From positions 1 to 21,561 of the forward strand of contig NZ_JBNMNU010000068.1 in assembly GCF_051278035.1 (NCBI RefSeq): DNA of 21,561 nucleotides. Direction: 5' to 3'. The notes under the pieces were generated by a model. It was not told where the DNA came from and did no database searches. It worked only from the letters and a program-made list of their open reading frames with translations. Below, piece after piece: positions 14,143 through 21,561 of this stretch. The stretch comes from Clostridium_AD sp051278035 (GTDB lineage: Bacteria; Bacillota; Clostridia; Clostridiales; Clostridiaceae). A program made the translations under genes and the position numbers. Each line of letters opens with the position of its first letter. The first letter of the stretch is position 1.

Positions 14143-15921
14143 ATGAAAGTTAAAGATAAGATTGAGAAATTAAGAATATTAATGAAGGAAAACAAAATAA
14201 CTGCTTACATAATTCCTAGTTTTGATCCACATCAAAGTGAATATGTAGCAGAGCACTGGAAATGTAGACAATGGATATCAGGTTTTACAGGTTCAGCAGG
14301 TACTGTAGTTATTACATTAGAGGACGCTGGCTTATGGACAGATGGTAGATACTACATTCAAGCTCAGACGCAACTTGAGGATTCTGGAATTAGATTATTT
14401 AGGATGGTAGATCCCGGCGTACCCTCGTGTACTGAATGGTTAAAATCTGTTCTTAAAGAAGGAAGTATAGTTGGTTTTGATGGAAGTGTTTTTTCAGTAA
14501 ATATGGTTAAAAATATGGAGAAAGCATTTAAACCAAAAGGAATAACATTAAAAATGGACCATGATTTAATTAATGAATTGTGGGAAGACAGACCAGAGAT
14601 ACCTAAAGGCTCAATTTTTGTACATGACGTAAAATATGCAGGAAAGTCTAGAGTAGAAAAGCTGAATGTGTTAAGAGAAGAAATGAGAAATAAAGGTGCA
14701 AACTATCACTTATTAACGTCCTTGGATGACATTGCATGGCTTTTAAATATAAGAGGCTCTGATGTACCAAATAATCCTGTTGCAATAGCCAACGTTATAG
14801 TAGCGCAAGACAAATGTTATTTATTTGTTGATTCTTCAAAGGTTCCTCATGATATTAAATTAGAACTAGAAGCTCAAGATGTTATATTAAAAGATTATAA
14901 TAAAATACAAGAATTTTTAAAAGAGCTTACAATAAGAGATTCAATTATTTTTGATGTTAATAAAACAAATGCTGCCTTATATAACGCTATTAACATTGAT
15001 ACCACAAAAATTGAATATCCGAGTATTACTACTAAATTAAAAGCTATTAAAAATGAAACTGAAATAGCAAATTTAAAATGTTGTGAAATAAATGATGGAG
15101 TAGCTATGGTCAAATTTATAAAATGGCTAAAAACCTCTGTGGATAAAGAAGAAATTACAGAGATTTCTGCAGAAGAAAAATTAGAAGGCATCAGAAAGAA
15201 GCAAGAGCTATTTGTTGGTCCTAGTTTTGACACTATAGCAGGATATAAGGATCATGCTGCCATGATGCATTATAAAGCAAATAAAGCAACTCAATATACT
15301 CTAAAAAGCGAAGGAGTTTTCTTAGTTGATTCAGGTGGACAATATTATAATGGAACAACAGATATTACAAGAACTATAGTTCTTGGAAAACTTACTGACG
15401 AAGAAAAAACGGATTTTACTTTGGTGTTAAAAGGCTTCATTGCATTAAGCTCAGCTAAATTCTTGCATGGAGCAACGGGTTCTAATTTAGATATATTAGC
15501 AAGGCAACCTATTTGGCAACATGGTTTGGATTATAAGTGCGGAACAGGCCATGGAGTAGGATTTTTCTTGAATATTCATGAAGGACCTCAGGGTATTAGA
15601 AAAGAAACTGATAATATAAAATTAGAAAAGGGCATGGTTATTACTAATGAACCCGGAATATACAAAGAAGGAAGGCATGGCGTTAGAACTGAAAATATGA
15701 TACTTGTAGTTGAAGATGAAAAAACAGAGTTTGGACAATTTATGAAGTTTGAAGCAATTACTTATTGCCCTATTGATTTAGATGGAATCAATGAAAAGAT
15801 GCTATCTGAAAGCGAAATACATTGGTTAAACAACTATCATAAAGCTGTATACACAAAACTTGCTCCTTGTTTAGATAAAGAAGAGAGGAAATGGTTACAA
15901 CATGAGACTAGAGGGATTTAG
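14143..15921 (+). CDS. Aminopeptidase P family (M24B) Xaa-Pro aminopeptidase
   Basis: A 592-aa cytosolic metallopeptidase that removes an N-terminal residue preceding proline. I choose ATG 14143 (MKVKDKIEKLRILMKE) because AAAGTGGGGG lies just before it. Domains: creatinase N-terminal domain (about 5-135; QWISGFTGSAGTVVIT), a second creatinase-like domain (about 155-310; LTSLDDIAWLLNIRGSD), catalytic pita-bread M24 domain (about 320-530) and the M24 C-terminal extension (about 535-592; FEAITYCPIDLDGI, WLNNYH). All five dinuclear-metal ligands are present: D396, D407 (TTDITRT), H470 (GHGVGFFLN), E503 (NEPGIY) and E517 (RTENM). The three-domain length of about 590 matches the cytosolic aminopeptidase P1 type rather than short PepQ or PepP. 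It lies between the Nudix and molybdopterin genes without an obvious pathway link. Confidence 0.92.
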   Translation: MKVKDKIEKLRILMKENKITAYIIPSFDPHQSEYVAEHWKCRQWISGFTGSAGTVVITLEDAGLWTDGRYYIQAQTQLEDSGIRLFRMVDPGVPSCTEWLKSVLKEGSIVGFDGSVFSVNMVKNMEKAFKPKGITLKMDHDLINELWEDRPEIPKGSIFVHDVKYAGKSRVEKLNVLREEMRNKGANYHLLTSLDDIAWLLNIRGSDVPNNPVAIANVIVAQDKCYLFVDSSKVPHDIKLELEAQDVILKDYNKIQEFLKELTIRDSIIFDVNKTNAALYNAINIDTTKIEYPSITTKLKAIKNETEIANLKCCEINDGVAMVKFIKWLKTSVDKEEITEISAEEKLEGIRKKQELFVGPSFDTIAGYKDHAAMMHYKANKATQYTLKSEGVFLVDSGGQYYNGTTDITRTIVLGKLTDEEKTDFTLVLKGFIALSSAKFLHGATGSNLDILARQPIWQHGLDYKCGTGHGVGFFLNIHEGPQGIRKETDNIKLEKGMVITNEPGIYKEGRHGVRTENMILVVEDEKTEFGQFMKFEAITYCPIDLDGINEKMLSESEIHWLNNYHKAVYTKLAPCLDKEERKWLQHETRGI

Positions 15922-16037
15922 CGGTGATAAAAGGCTGAATAATTACCCAGGTAATGTCATGTATTCCAGTGTAGATCTAATGGAAAAATTATGATTATAT
16001 ATTTATTCTGTAAAATCATTAACAATGGAGGTAATCA

Positions 16038-18020
16038 ATGGAAGATAAAAATATAAATTTTGGTTGTTCACTAGATTGTTTTGGAAATTGTTCTATGGTA
16101 GCAACAGTGAAAAATGACAAGATTATAAAAATAGAAGGTAATAAGCATCATCCTTTAACTAAGGGAGTAATTTGCGAAAAGGGGAGAAAACATCTGGAAA
16201 GAGTATATCATCCTGATAGAATATTAAGCCCTAAAAGGAAAGTTAATGGAAAATGGGTGGACATAAGTTATGAGGAAGCTTTAGATGAGATTTCTAGCAA
16301 ACTCCTTTCTTATAAAAAAGAATACGGCTCCGAATCTGTACTCTTGTTCTCTAGTGGTGGTTATAGTGGGCTTAGTAAGTCTGTAGATGAAATGTTTTTT
16401 AATTACTATGGGGGAGTAACAAAAGCTATAGGTAGTCTATGCTTAGGTGCTGGTAGAGAAGCACAAAAAATCGACTTTGGCTCTAATAAGGAGCATGATC
16501 CTAAAGATATACAAAAATCTAAGACTATTTTTATATGGGGTAGAAATCCCGCAGATACAAACATTCACTTGATGAAATATTTAAAAGAGGCAAAGGATAG
16601 AGGGTCAGATATTTATGTTATTGATCCAATAAAAACAAATACTGCTAAGGTAGCTTCAAAATATATTAGATTGAATCCAGGGACGGATGGTGTCTTAGCT
16701 TTTGGTATAGCGAACTACCTTATTGAGAATAACTTGATTGATAAAGACTTCATAGTGGGAAATGTTAAAGGATACGCGGATTATAAGGAGTATGTAAAGA
16801 AATTTAACTTAGATTATGCGCAGGAGATTTCAGGAGTAGATAAAGAGAATATTATTAAACTAGCAAAGGCTTACGCCCTAAATACACCTTCTTCAATTTA
16901 TATTGGCTATGGACTTCAAAGATATAGAAATGGTGGGAACAATGTGAGAGCCATAGATTCTTTAGGCGCCATCACAGGCAATATAGGTAAAAGTGGAGGA
17001 GGAGTTAATTACTATCATAAAACTATTAGTAAGTATGTAGTTAGCCATGTAGATAAAAGTGAACAGCTCAAAGTGAAAAAGAGAAATTATATTGTAGGTC
17101 AATTTGCTGATTTTATATTAAGCACTAATAATCCCCCAGTGAAGTGTATGTTTATAAACAAAGGAAATCCGCTGGTTCAAGTAGGAGATATAAACAAAAC
17201 TCTTGAAGCTTTTAAGAAAATTGATTTTATTGTAGCTATTGATTTGTTCATGACAGATTCAGTAAGGTCTGCAGACCTTGTGCTACCAGCTACTAGCATC
17301 CTCGAGGAAGAGGATTTTATTTATACAGGAATGTATTCGCCTTATCTTAGTTATTCGGAGAAGGTTATTGAACCTGTAAACAACATCATTGGTGAGTATG
17401 AGTTTTTTAGAAGCCTTGCTAGAAAAATGGAGCTAAAAGAGTACCCAGATATTGATAAGGAAACCTTTTTTAGAAATGCCTTAAGACCTCTTATGGATAA
17501 GGCTAATGTGACCTATGAATACTTAAAGGAGAATTACTTTGCCCTAGGGGGGGAAGAAATACCTTGGAAAGATGGAAAGTTTGATACACCATCGGGCAAA
17601 TATGAACTTTACTCTGAAACTGCTAAAAATCAAGGATTAAGTCCGGTGCCAGAATATATACCTATAAAGGAAAGGGATGAAAACTATTCACTAAGGTTAT
17701 TATCGCCTCATCCGAAAAATTCACTTAATTCTCAGCACTTTGCCTTTGAAGATGGAAAACCAATAGCTTATATAAATGAAAACACATTAAATCAACAGGG
17801 CTTTGAAAATAACCAATTAGTAAAAGTAAAGTCAAAGTACGGTGAAATCGAAGCATATCTACTTATAAGCGATATTGTAGGGGAAAACATAATTATGATC
17901 TATGAAGGTATGTGGCATAAAAGTGGTTCTGTAAATATGCTAACAACTGATGAAGTAAGTGATATAGGGGATCAATCCGCATACTATGAGAGTTTTTGTA
18001 GATTAGAAACAAGGCTATAG
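16038..18020 (+). CDS. Molybdopterin-dependent oxidoreductase (DMSO reductase family)
   Basis: A 660-aa catalytic subunit of the Mo/W-bisPGD family. The N-terminal [4Fe-4S] motif is C10, C14, C18 and C46 (GCSLDCFGNC, then GVICEKG). Then HLERVYHPDRILSPKRK and WVDISYEEALDEI are typical of the family. The likely metal-ligand residue is C135 in GSLCLGAG. Cofactor-binding features follow: IFIWGRNPADTN, YVIDPIKTNTAKVASKYIRL, LNPGTDGVLAFGIANYLI, MFINKGNPLVQ and DSVRSADLVLPATSILEEED. The C-terminal molydop-binding domain (about 550-655) includes LLSPHPKNSLNSQHFAFEDG. There is no Tat signal, so it is cytosolic. It has no adjacent electron-transfer or membrane subunit, unlike typical respiratory members. 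Substrate is unknown; similar stand-alone genes are annotated only as anaerobic dehydrogenases. The ribosome binding site is TGGAGG with ATG 16038. Confidence 0.88.
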   Translation: MEDKNINFGCSLDCFGNCSMVATVKNDKIIKIEGNKHHPLTKGVICEKGRKHLERVYHPDRILSPKRKVNGKWVDISYEEALDEISSKLLSYKKEYGSESVLLFSSGGYSGLSKSVDEMFFNYYGGVTKAIGSLCLGAGREAQKIDFGSNKEHDPKDIQKSKTIFIWGRNPADTNIHLMKYLKEAKDRGSDIYVIDPIKTNTAKVASKYIRLNPGTDGVLAFGIANYLIENNLIDKDFIVGNVKGYADYKEYVKKFNLDYAQEISGVDKENIIKLAKAYALNTPSSIYIGYGLQRYRNGGNNVRAIDSLGAITGNIGKSGGGVNYYHKTISKYVVSHVDKSEQLKVKKRNYIVGQFADFILSTNNPPVKCMFINKGNPLVQVGDINKTLEAFKKIDFIVAIDLFMTDSVRSADLVLPATSILEEEDFIYTGMYSPYLSYSEKVIEPVNNIIGEYEFFRSLARKMELKEYPDIDKETFFRNALRPLMDKANVTYEYLKENYFALGGEEIPWKDGKFDTPSGKYELYSETAKNQGLSPVPEYIPIKERDENYSLRLLSPHPKNSLNSQHFAFEDGKPIAYINENTLNQQGFENNQLVKVKSKYGEIEAYLLISDIVGENIIMIYEGMWHKSGSVNMLTTDEVSDIGDQSAYYESFCRLETRL

Positions 18021-18043
18021 GGATTTATTAAATACGAAAGAAG

Positions 18044-18072
18044 TTGACAGATGTAGGAGAAAATAGTATTAT
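18044..18072 (+). promoter_or_regulatory. Sigma-A promoter of abfD
   Basis: TTGACA (18044-18049) and TATTAT (18067-18072) are separated by exactly 17 bases. The -35 box matches the consensus fully and the -10 box differs at one position. The predicted leader is about 75 bases, ending in ACGGAGGG before the ATG at 18156. The gene therefore appears set up for strong housekeeping transcription despite its nonsense codon. Confidence 0.8.
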
Positions 18073-18155
18073 AAAAAACAATATAGAGAAAATTCACACA
18101 ATTAAATGATTAAATTTAGAATTCTATATTTATTAAAAATAACGGAGGGATAAGA

Positions 18156-19613
18156 ATGACTTTAATGAATAAAGAACAATATATTGCGAGCTTAAGGATG
18201 CTTAAATTAAACGTATACATGTTTGGTAAGAAAATTCAGAATCCAGTAGATAATCCAATTATCATTCCTTCAATGAATGCAGTTGCAGCTACTTATGAGT
18301 TGGCCCTTAATCATCCAGAATTTGAGGATCTTATGACAGCAACATAACATTTAACAGGAGAAAAAATAAACAGATTTAATCATATATTTCAAAACACAGA
18401 TGACTTAGTAAAAAAAGTTAAGAGACAAAGATTGCTTGGTCAACATACTGCTTGTTGCTTTCAACGTTGTGTTGGGCAAGATGGTTTGAATTCTGTGTAT
18501 AGTACAACATATGAAATTGACAAGAAGTATTCGACCAATTATCATCAAAGATTAGTAAATTTTTTAAAGTATGTCCAAAAGGATGATTTGATTGTTGATG
18601 GTGCAATGACTGACCCGAAAGGAGACAGGGGACGTTCACCTAGTAAACAGACAGATCCTGATCTTTACCTTAGAGTGGTGGAAAGAAGACCAGATGGGAT
18701 AGTAGTAAGAGGTTGTAAAGCTCATCAGACGGGGATAGTGAATTCACACGAAGTACTTGTTATGCCGACAATTGCTATGGATCCTGAAGATAAGGATTAT
18801 GCCGTAAGTTTTTCAGTGCCAACAGATACTAAGGGCATAGTTATTATATATGGAAGGCAGTCCTGCGATACCAGAAAGCTTGAAGGTAGTGAGATGGATG
18901 TAGGAAATAGTGAATTTGGAGGGCATGAAGGCCTGGTAGTATTTGATGATGTGTTTGTTCCAAACGATAGGATTTTCTTGAATGGTGAAACGGAATTTGT
19001 AGGAATGATGGTGGAGCGCTTTGCAGGACACCACAGACCAAGTTACGCTTGTAAGGTAGGTGTTGGTGATGTGCTTATAGGATCCGCAGCATTAGCGGCA
19101 GATTACAATGGAGCTGCAAAAGCGTCCCACATAAAGGATAAATTAGTAGAAATGACTCATCTTAACGAAACTATGTATGCCTGCGCTCTTGCTTGTTCTT
19201 TTGAGGGCCAAGCAACTCAATCTGGGGCATATTTGATAGATCTTTTGATAGCAAATGTTTGTAAGCAGAATGTAACACGGTTCCCATATGAGATTGCACG
19301 TTTAGCAGAAGATATAGCAGGTGGAATGATGGTTACGATGCCTTCTGAGGAAGATTTCAGGAGCGATGAAGTTGGTCATTACGTTAAGAAATATTTAAAG
19401 GGTGTGGACAATGTACCTACAGAAGATAGAATGCGTATAATGAGACTTATTGAGAACCTGACGTTAGGATCAGGTGCGGTAGGATACCGTACAGAATCCA
19501 TGCATGGGGCAGGTTCGCCACAAGCTCAGCGAATTATGATCGCTCGTCTTGGTAATTTTGAACATAAGAAAAAATTGGCTAAGAGAATAGCAAAAATTAA
19601 AATTAATAAATAG
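18156..19613 (+). pseudogene. abfD: 4-hydroxybutyryl-CoA dehydratase, interrupted by in-frame TAA
   Basis: A homologue of the FAD and [4Fe-4S] enzyme that dehydrates 4-hydroxybutyryl-CoA to crotonyl-CoA and isomerises vinylacetyl-CoA. It belongs to 4-aminobutyrate and succinate fermentation. The frame starts at 18156 after ACGGAGGG. It meets TAA at 18345-18347 (codon 64, where relatives have a residue such as Ser) and then continues in the same frame to 19613: 485 codons plus the final stop, the usual family length. Fe-S ligands C101 and C105 (CCFQRCVG), the His (AGHHRPSYACKVG) and the Cys after it are present. The His-to-Cys spacing is one residue shorter than I recall for the Clostridium aminobutyricum enzyme. 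VDGAMTDPKGDRG, TRFPYEIARLAEDIAGG and YRTESMHGAGSPQAQR are conserved. TAA excludes selenocysteine or pyrrolysine decoding. No well-placed restart site was found downstream. It is a recent nonsense mutation or a base-call error. Confidence 0.88.
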
Positions 19614-19631
19614 CGTAGTGTCATCAACCTA

Positions 19632-19678
19632 TAGCCATCAACATAAGGATTGAAATATAATCCTTATGTTGATGGCTA
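19632..19678 (+). terminator. Terminator of abfD
   Basis: A perfect 20-bp inverted repeat (arms 19632-19651 and 19659-19678, starting TAGCCATCAACA) with a 7-base loop, followed by ATTTTAATG. The stem is unusually long for a simple terminator, but its position 18 bases after the stop fits. Confidence 0.75.
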
Positions 19679-19999
19679 ATTTTAATGTCCTTTAATATTA
19701 ATGCTAGTAAAGTACCTCTTCATTTTGGGTAAAAGAAATATAAATTAACAATCTTATGAAAACAAAAGGATATCTCTGAATTTGCAAGCATATAAACGTT
19801 TTCACTACTTTAAGGCCTCAAATTATACTTTTCTTATAAGTGAAAAAATGTTACTATACCTCGGTGAGACAAAATCGTCACAGTGAGACAAAATAGTCAC
19901 ACTGAGTGGCATTTTTGTAAGTTATAATCATATAAACCATTTTTAAAAAGTAAAACATGCTTATAGCTAATGAAAAATATGATCAATGGGGGTAAAATA
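19679..19999 (+). other. Regulatory gap before the Rh channel gene
   Basis: About 320 AT-rich bases without a gene. TTTTCACT (near 19799) and AGTGAAAA (near 19841) form a spaced inverted repeat. Two tandem 19-bp repeats follow (separate entry). TATAAT at 19923-19928 is the likely -10 box, with no good -35 box, as expected for an activated promoter. Confidence 0.4.
19864..19901 (+). repeat. Two tandem 19-bp operator-like repeats upstream of the Rh gene
   Basis: GTGAGACAAAATCGTCACA (19864-19882) is followed at once by GTGAGACAAAATAGTCACA (19883-19901), differing at one base. Each unit is itself a GTGA-N10-TCAC inverted repeat, and CTGAG just after may begin a decayed third copy. They end 21 bases before the -10 box at 19923, so they cover the -35 region and are likely to bind a dimeric regulator. 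Confidence 0.65.
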
Positions 20000-21256
20000 A
20001 TGACTCAATTATCTGCAAAAAAAGGAGTTAAGAATGTTCCTAAATCCACTGTAAACAAAGGACTACTAATATTTTTATTGTTATTCTTTATAGGGGCTGC
20101 ACTTATCTTGATACCTAGCATAAATCACAACGTATCAACTGGTGTTTCAGCAATTAATGCTGAAAGTAGCACAGTGAATCAAGCTGCCCTACAAAATAGT
20201 ACAATTTTTGATACATTAAAATATGAGCGTTCTATTCATATTTTAGCAATGCTACTTGTTGGGTTTGGTTTCCTTATGGTTTTCATAAGAAATCACGGAT
20301 ATACTTCAATTACTGCAACATTTCTTTCAGTAAGTATAGCTATTCCAATGTATATGATTATAAAAAGTTTTGGTGGAGAAGAATTTGCTATGTCAACTAT
20401 AAGTATTGATACACTTTTATTTGCAGAATTTGCTGCTGCAAGTTTGCTTATAGCAATTGGTGCTCCTCTAGGACGTTTAAAAATGGATCAATATATTATA
20501 ATGGGATTATTATTCGTGCCAGCTTATATATTTAATGAATGGCTTATACTTGAAAGCGGTATATTTAAAGGATTTGTTGATACTGGCGGTTCAGTTGTTA
20601 TACATGCTTTTGGTGCATATTTTGGACTCGGAGTTGTAGCAAATACCTTTTCTAAATTTAAAGATGACGCTGCTTGTGAAAATAATCCAAGCTCTAACCA
20701 ACTTTGTCTAATTGGAAGTATGGTATTATGGCTTTTCTGGCCATCATTTACAAGTGCAATAGTAGCTCCAGAGAGAGTTGTCTTAACTGCAATAAACACA
20801 ATTTTTGCCCTATGCGGTGCAACACTCGCAACATACATATTTTCAAAGATAATTAGAGGTAAACTAGAGATAGAAGATATAGCAAATGCAGCCCTTGCTG
20901 GTGGAGTGGCAATTGGTTCTACTTGTGATATAACAACACCTGGATATGCTATGCTTATAGGAATTGCCGCTGGAGCACTTAGTGTAGTTGGCTACAGCAT
21001 TATTGCACCTAAGGTACAAAAACTTATAAAGGGAACTGACACCTGTGGGATTAACAATTTACATGGAATGCCTGGAATCCTTGGAGGTGTAGTAGCAATA
21101 GCTATAACTGGAAATGCTGGAATTCAGCTACTTGGAATAGTTGTTACTGTAGTTGTAGCTTTTATATTTGGAAAACTTACCGGCGCAGTTATCGCATTGC
21201 TTGGTAAAAAAGAAATTCCATATAGTGATGCAGATGAGTTTTTCATTGAGGGATAA
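20000..21256 (+). CDS. Rh-family ammonium (NH3) channel
   Basis: A 418-aa membrane channel of the Amt/Mep/Rh superfamily. ATG 20000 (MTQLSAKKG) is chosen because TGGGGGT (19987-19993) precedes it; ATG 19970 would place that site inside the gene. The segment DTGGSVVIHAFGAYFGLG is the Rh-type signature (Rh proteins read DxGGSxxIHxFGAYFGL) rather than the Amt form. Twin pore histidines are H202 and H355 (NNLHGMPGILGG), with the conserved Asp D194 before the first. About eleven or twelve hydrophobic spans are seen, with an extracytoplasmic loop after the first span as in Rh proteins. ANTFSKF after the signature is also Rh-like. Rh channels are known to conduct NH3, and CO2 in some cases. No PII (glnK) gene is adjacent, unlike most amtB loci, and a terminator follows. 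Confidence 0.88.
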   Translation: MTQLSAKKGVKNVPKSTVNKGLLIFLLLFFIGAALILIPSINHNVSTGVSAINAESSTVNQAALQNSTIFDTLKYERSIHILAMLLVGFGFLMVFIRNHGYTSITATFLSVSIAIPMYMIIKSFGGEEFAMSTISIDTLLFAEFAAASLLIAIGAPLGRLKMDQYIIMGLLFVPAYIFNEWLILESGIFKGFVDTGGSVVIHAFGAYFGLGVVANTFSKFKDDAACENNPSSNQLCLIGSMVLWLFWPSFTSAIVAPERVVLTAINTIFALCGATLATYIFSKIIRGKLEIEDIANAALAGGVAIGSTCDITTPGYAMLIGIAAGALSVVGYSIIAPKVQKLIKGTDTCGINNLHGMPGILGGVVAIAITGNAGIQLLGIVVTVVVAFIFGKLTGAVIALLGKKEIPYSDADEFFIEG

Positions 21257-21356
21257 AATAACATTTTCATGCCTGTGACATAACAGATGATATTAAAATA
21301 GAGGTCATGGGACAGCTGTAAACCTTAGTTGAATTTATTAGAGTATGTATATAAAT

Positions 21357-21409
21357 TAAGAGTGGATTCTATCCCAGATTTAGGGGAGGAATCCACTCTT
21401 AGTTTTTTT
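21357..21409 (+). terminator. Terminator downstream of the Rh channel gene
   Basis: Perfect 12-bp arms TAAGAGTGGATT (21357-21368) and AATCCACTCTTA (21390-21401), followed by GTTTTTTT. It sits about 100 bases after the stop codon. Confidence 0.8.
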
Positions 21410-21500
21410 AATCACTTATTAATTATGTCAACCATTTTTGAAAATGTCCTAAATAAGTGAAACATTAGCACCAGCAAGTTGCTGGTGCTTTATTTTTTAA
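21410..21500 (+). other. Structured segment ending in a second terminator
   Basis: TCACTTATT (21412-21420) can pair with AATAAGTGA (21452-21460), enclosing the small palindrome CATTTTTGAAAATG. Right after comes a strong terminator, AGCACCAGCAA/TTGCTGGTGCT (21467-21489), with a TTTATTTTTT tail. This could be a back-up terminator or the end of a short non-coding RNA or of a minus-strand gene beyond the window. No promoter for a separate RNA was seen, so the type is left open. From 21257 to 21356, and from 21500 to the window end, I see no gene. Confidence 0.45.
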
Positions 21501-21561
21501 AAAGCGTGATTTGGGGTGAATTTAATAGACCTAGTTCATGCTATACTTTTTTTAAAGAAGC

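Noticed and set aside
18345..18347. Recoding of the abfD stop as selenocysteine or pyrrolysine
   Set aside because: The codon is TAA, whereas selenocysteine uses TGA and pyrrolysine uses TAG, and the position does not correspond to a catalytic residue.
18432..19613. Separate gene starting at TTG 18432
   Set aside because: There is no ribosome binding site, and the family homology runs on without a break from the upstream part in the same frame; the TTG lies inside the conserved QRLLGQ segment.
19864..19901. CRISPR-like array
   Set aside because: There are only two abutting 19-bp copies with no spacers between them; they are operator-like repeats.
19906..19922. TGGCATTTTTGTAAG before the Rh gene as a sigma-54 promoter
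   Set aside because: The -24 half looks right, but the position 10 bases after GG reads AG instead of GC, and no TTGC follows at the required spacing.

Overview
The window is AT-rich, has strong purine-rich ribosome binding sites (AGGAGG or GGGGGT types) and compact genes. It carries clostridial metabolic genes: acetoin dehydrogenase, a 4-hydroxybutyryl-CoA dehydratase homologue and an anaerobic-type molybdopterin enzyme. This points to an anaerobic Firmicute close to Clostridium. That assignment rests on composition and gene content only, not on a database search.

Layout. Positions 1-3400 are a patchwork: a 5'-truncated DUF4367-type protein, a frame-broken beta-propeller lipoprotein, small membrane proteins on both strands, and a DsrE-family gene remnant lying against a 21-bp perfect inverted repeat. 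A minus-strand FMN-binding split-barrel (PNPOx-like) protein follows (3402-3800).

The core is an acetoin catabolism locus. acoR (4021-5946) encodes a sigma-54 enhancer-binding activator. Next come a textbook -24/-12 promoter (6168-6185) and acoA-acoB-acoC-acoL (E1 alpha, E1 beta, E2, E3; 6231-10961). A lipoate-protein ligase (11052-12044) lies behind a hairpin and can load lipoate onto the E2. The expected flow is: acetoin is sensed by AcoR, sigma-54 RNA polymerase is activated, and the AcoABCL complex cleaves acetoin to acetaldehyde plus acetyl-CoA, with NADH made by AcoL.

Further downstream are unrelated single genes: a DMT/EamA exporter whose 3' end runs into a decayed HD-GYP fragment, a Nudix hydrolase, a three-domain aminopeptidase P, a stand-alone molybdopterin oxidoreductase, an abfD (4-hydroxybutyryl-CoA dehydratase) gene cut by an in-frame TAA at codon 64, and an Rh-type ammonium channel behind two tandem 19-bp operator-like repeats.

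I found no CRISPR array, rRNA, tRNA, intact insertion sequence or clearly new defence-type system. The most notable items are the nonsense codon in an otherwise complete abfD, several gene remnants visible only by translating intergenic DNA, the tandem repeats in front of the Rh channel, the duplicated peripheral-subunit-binding domain in AcoC, and the Rh (rather than Amt) type of the channel.
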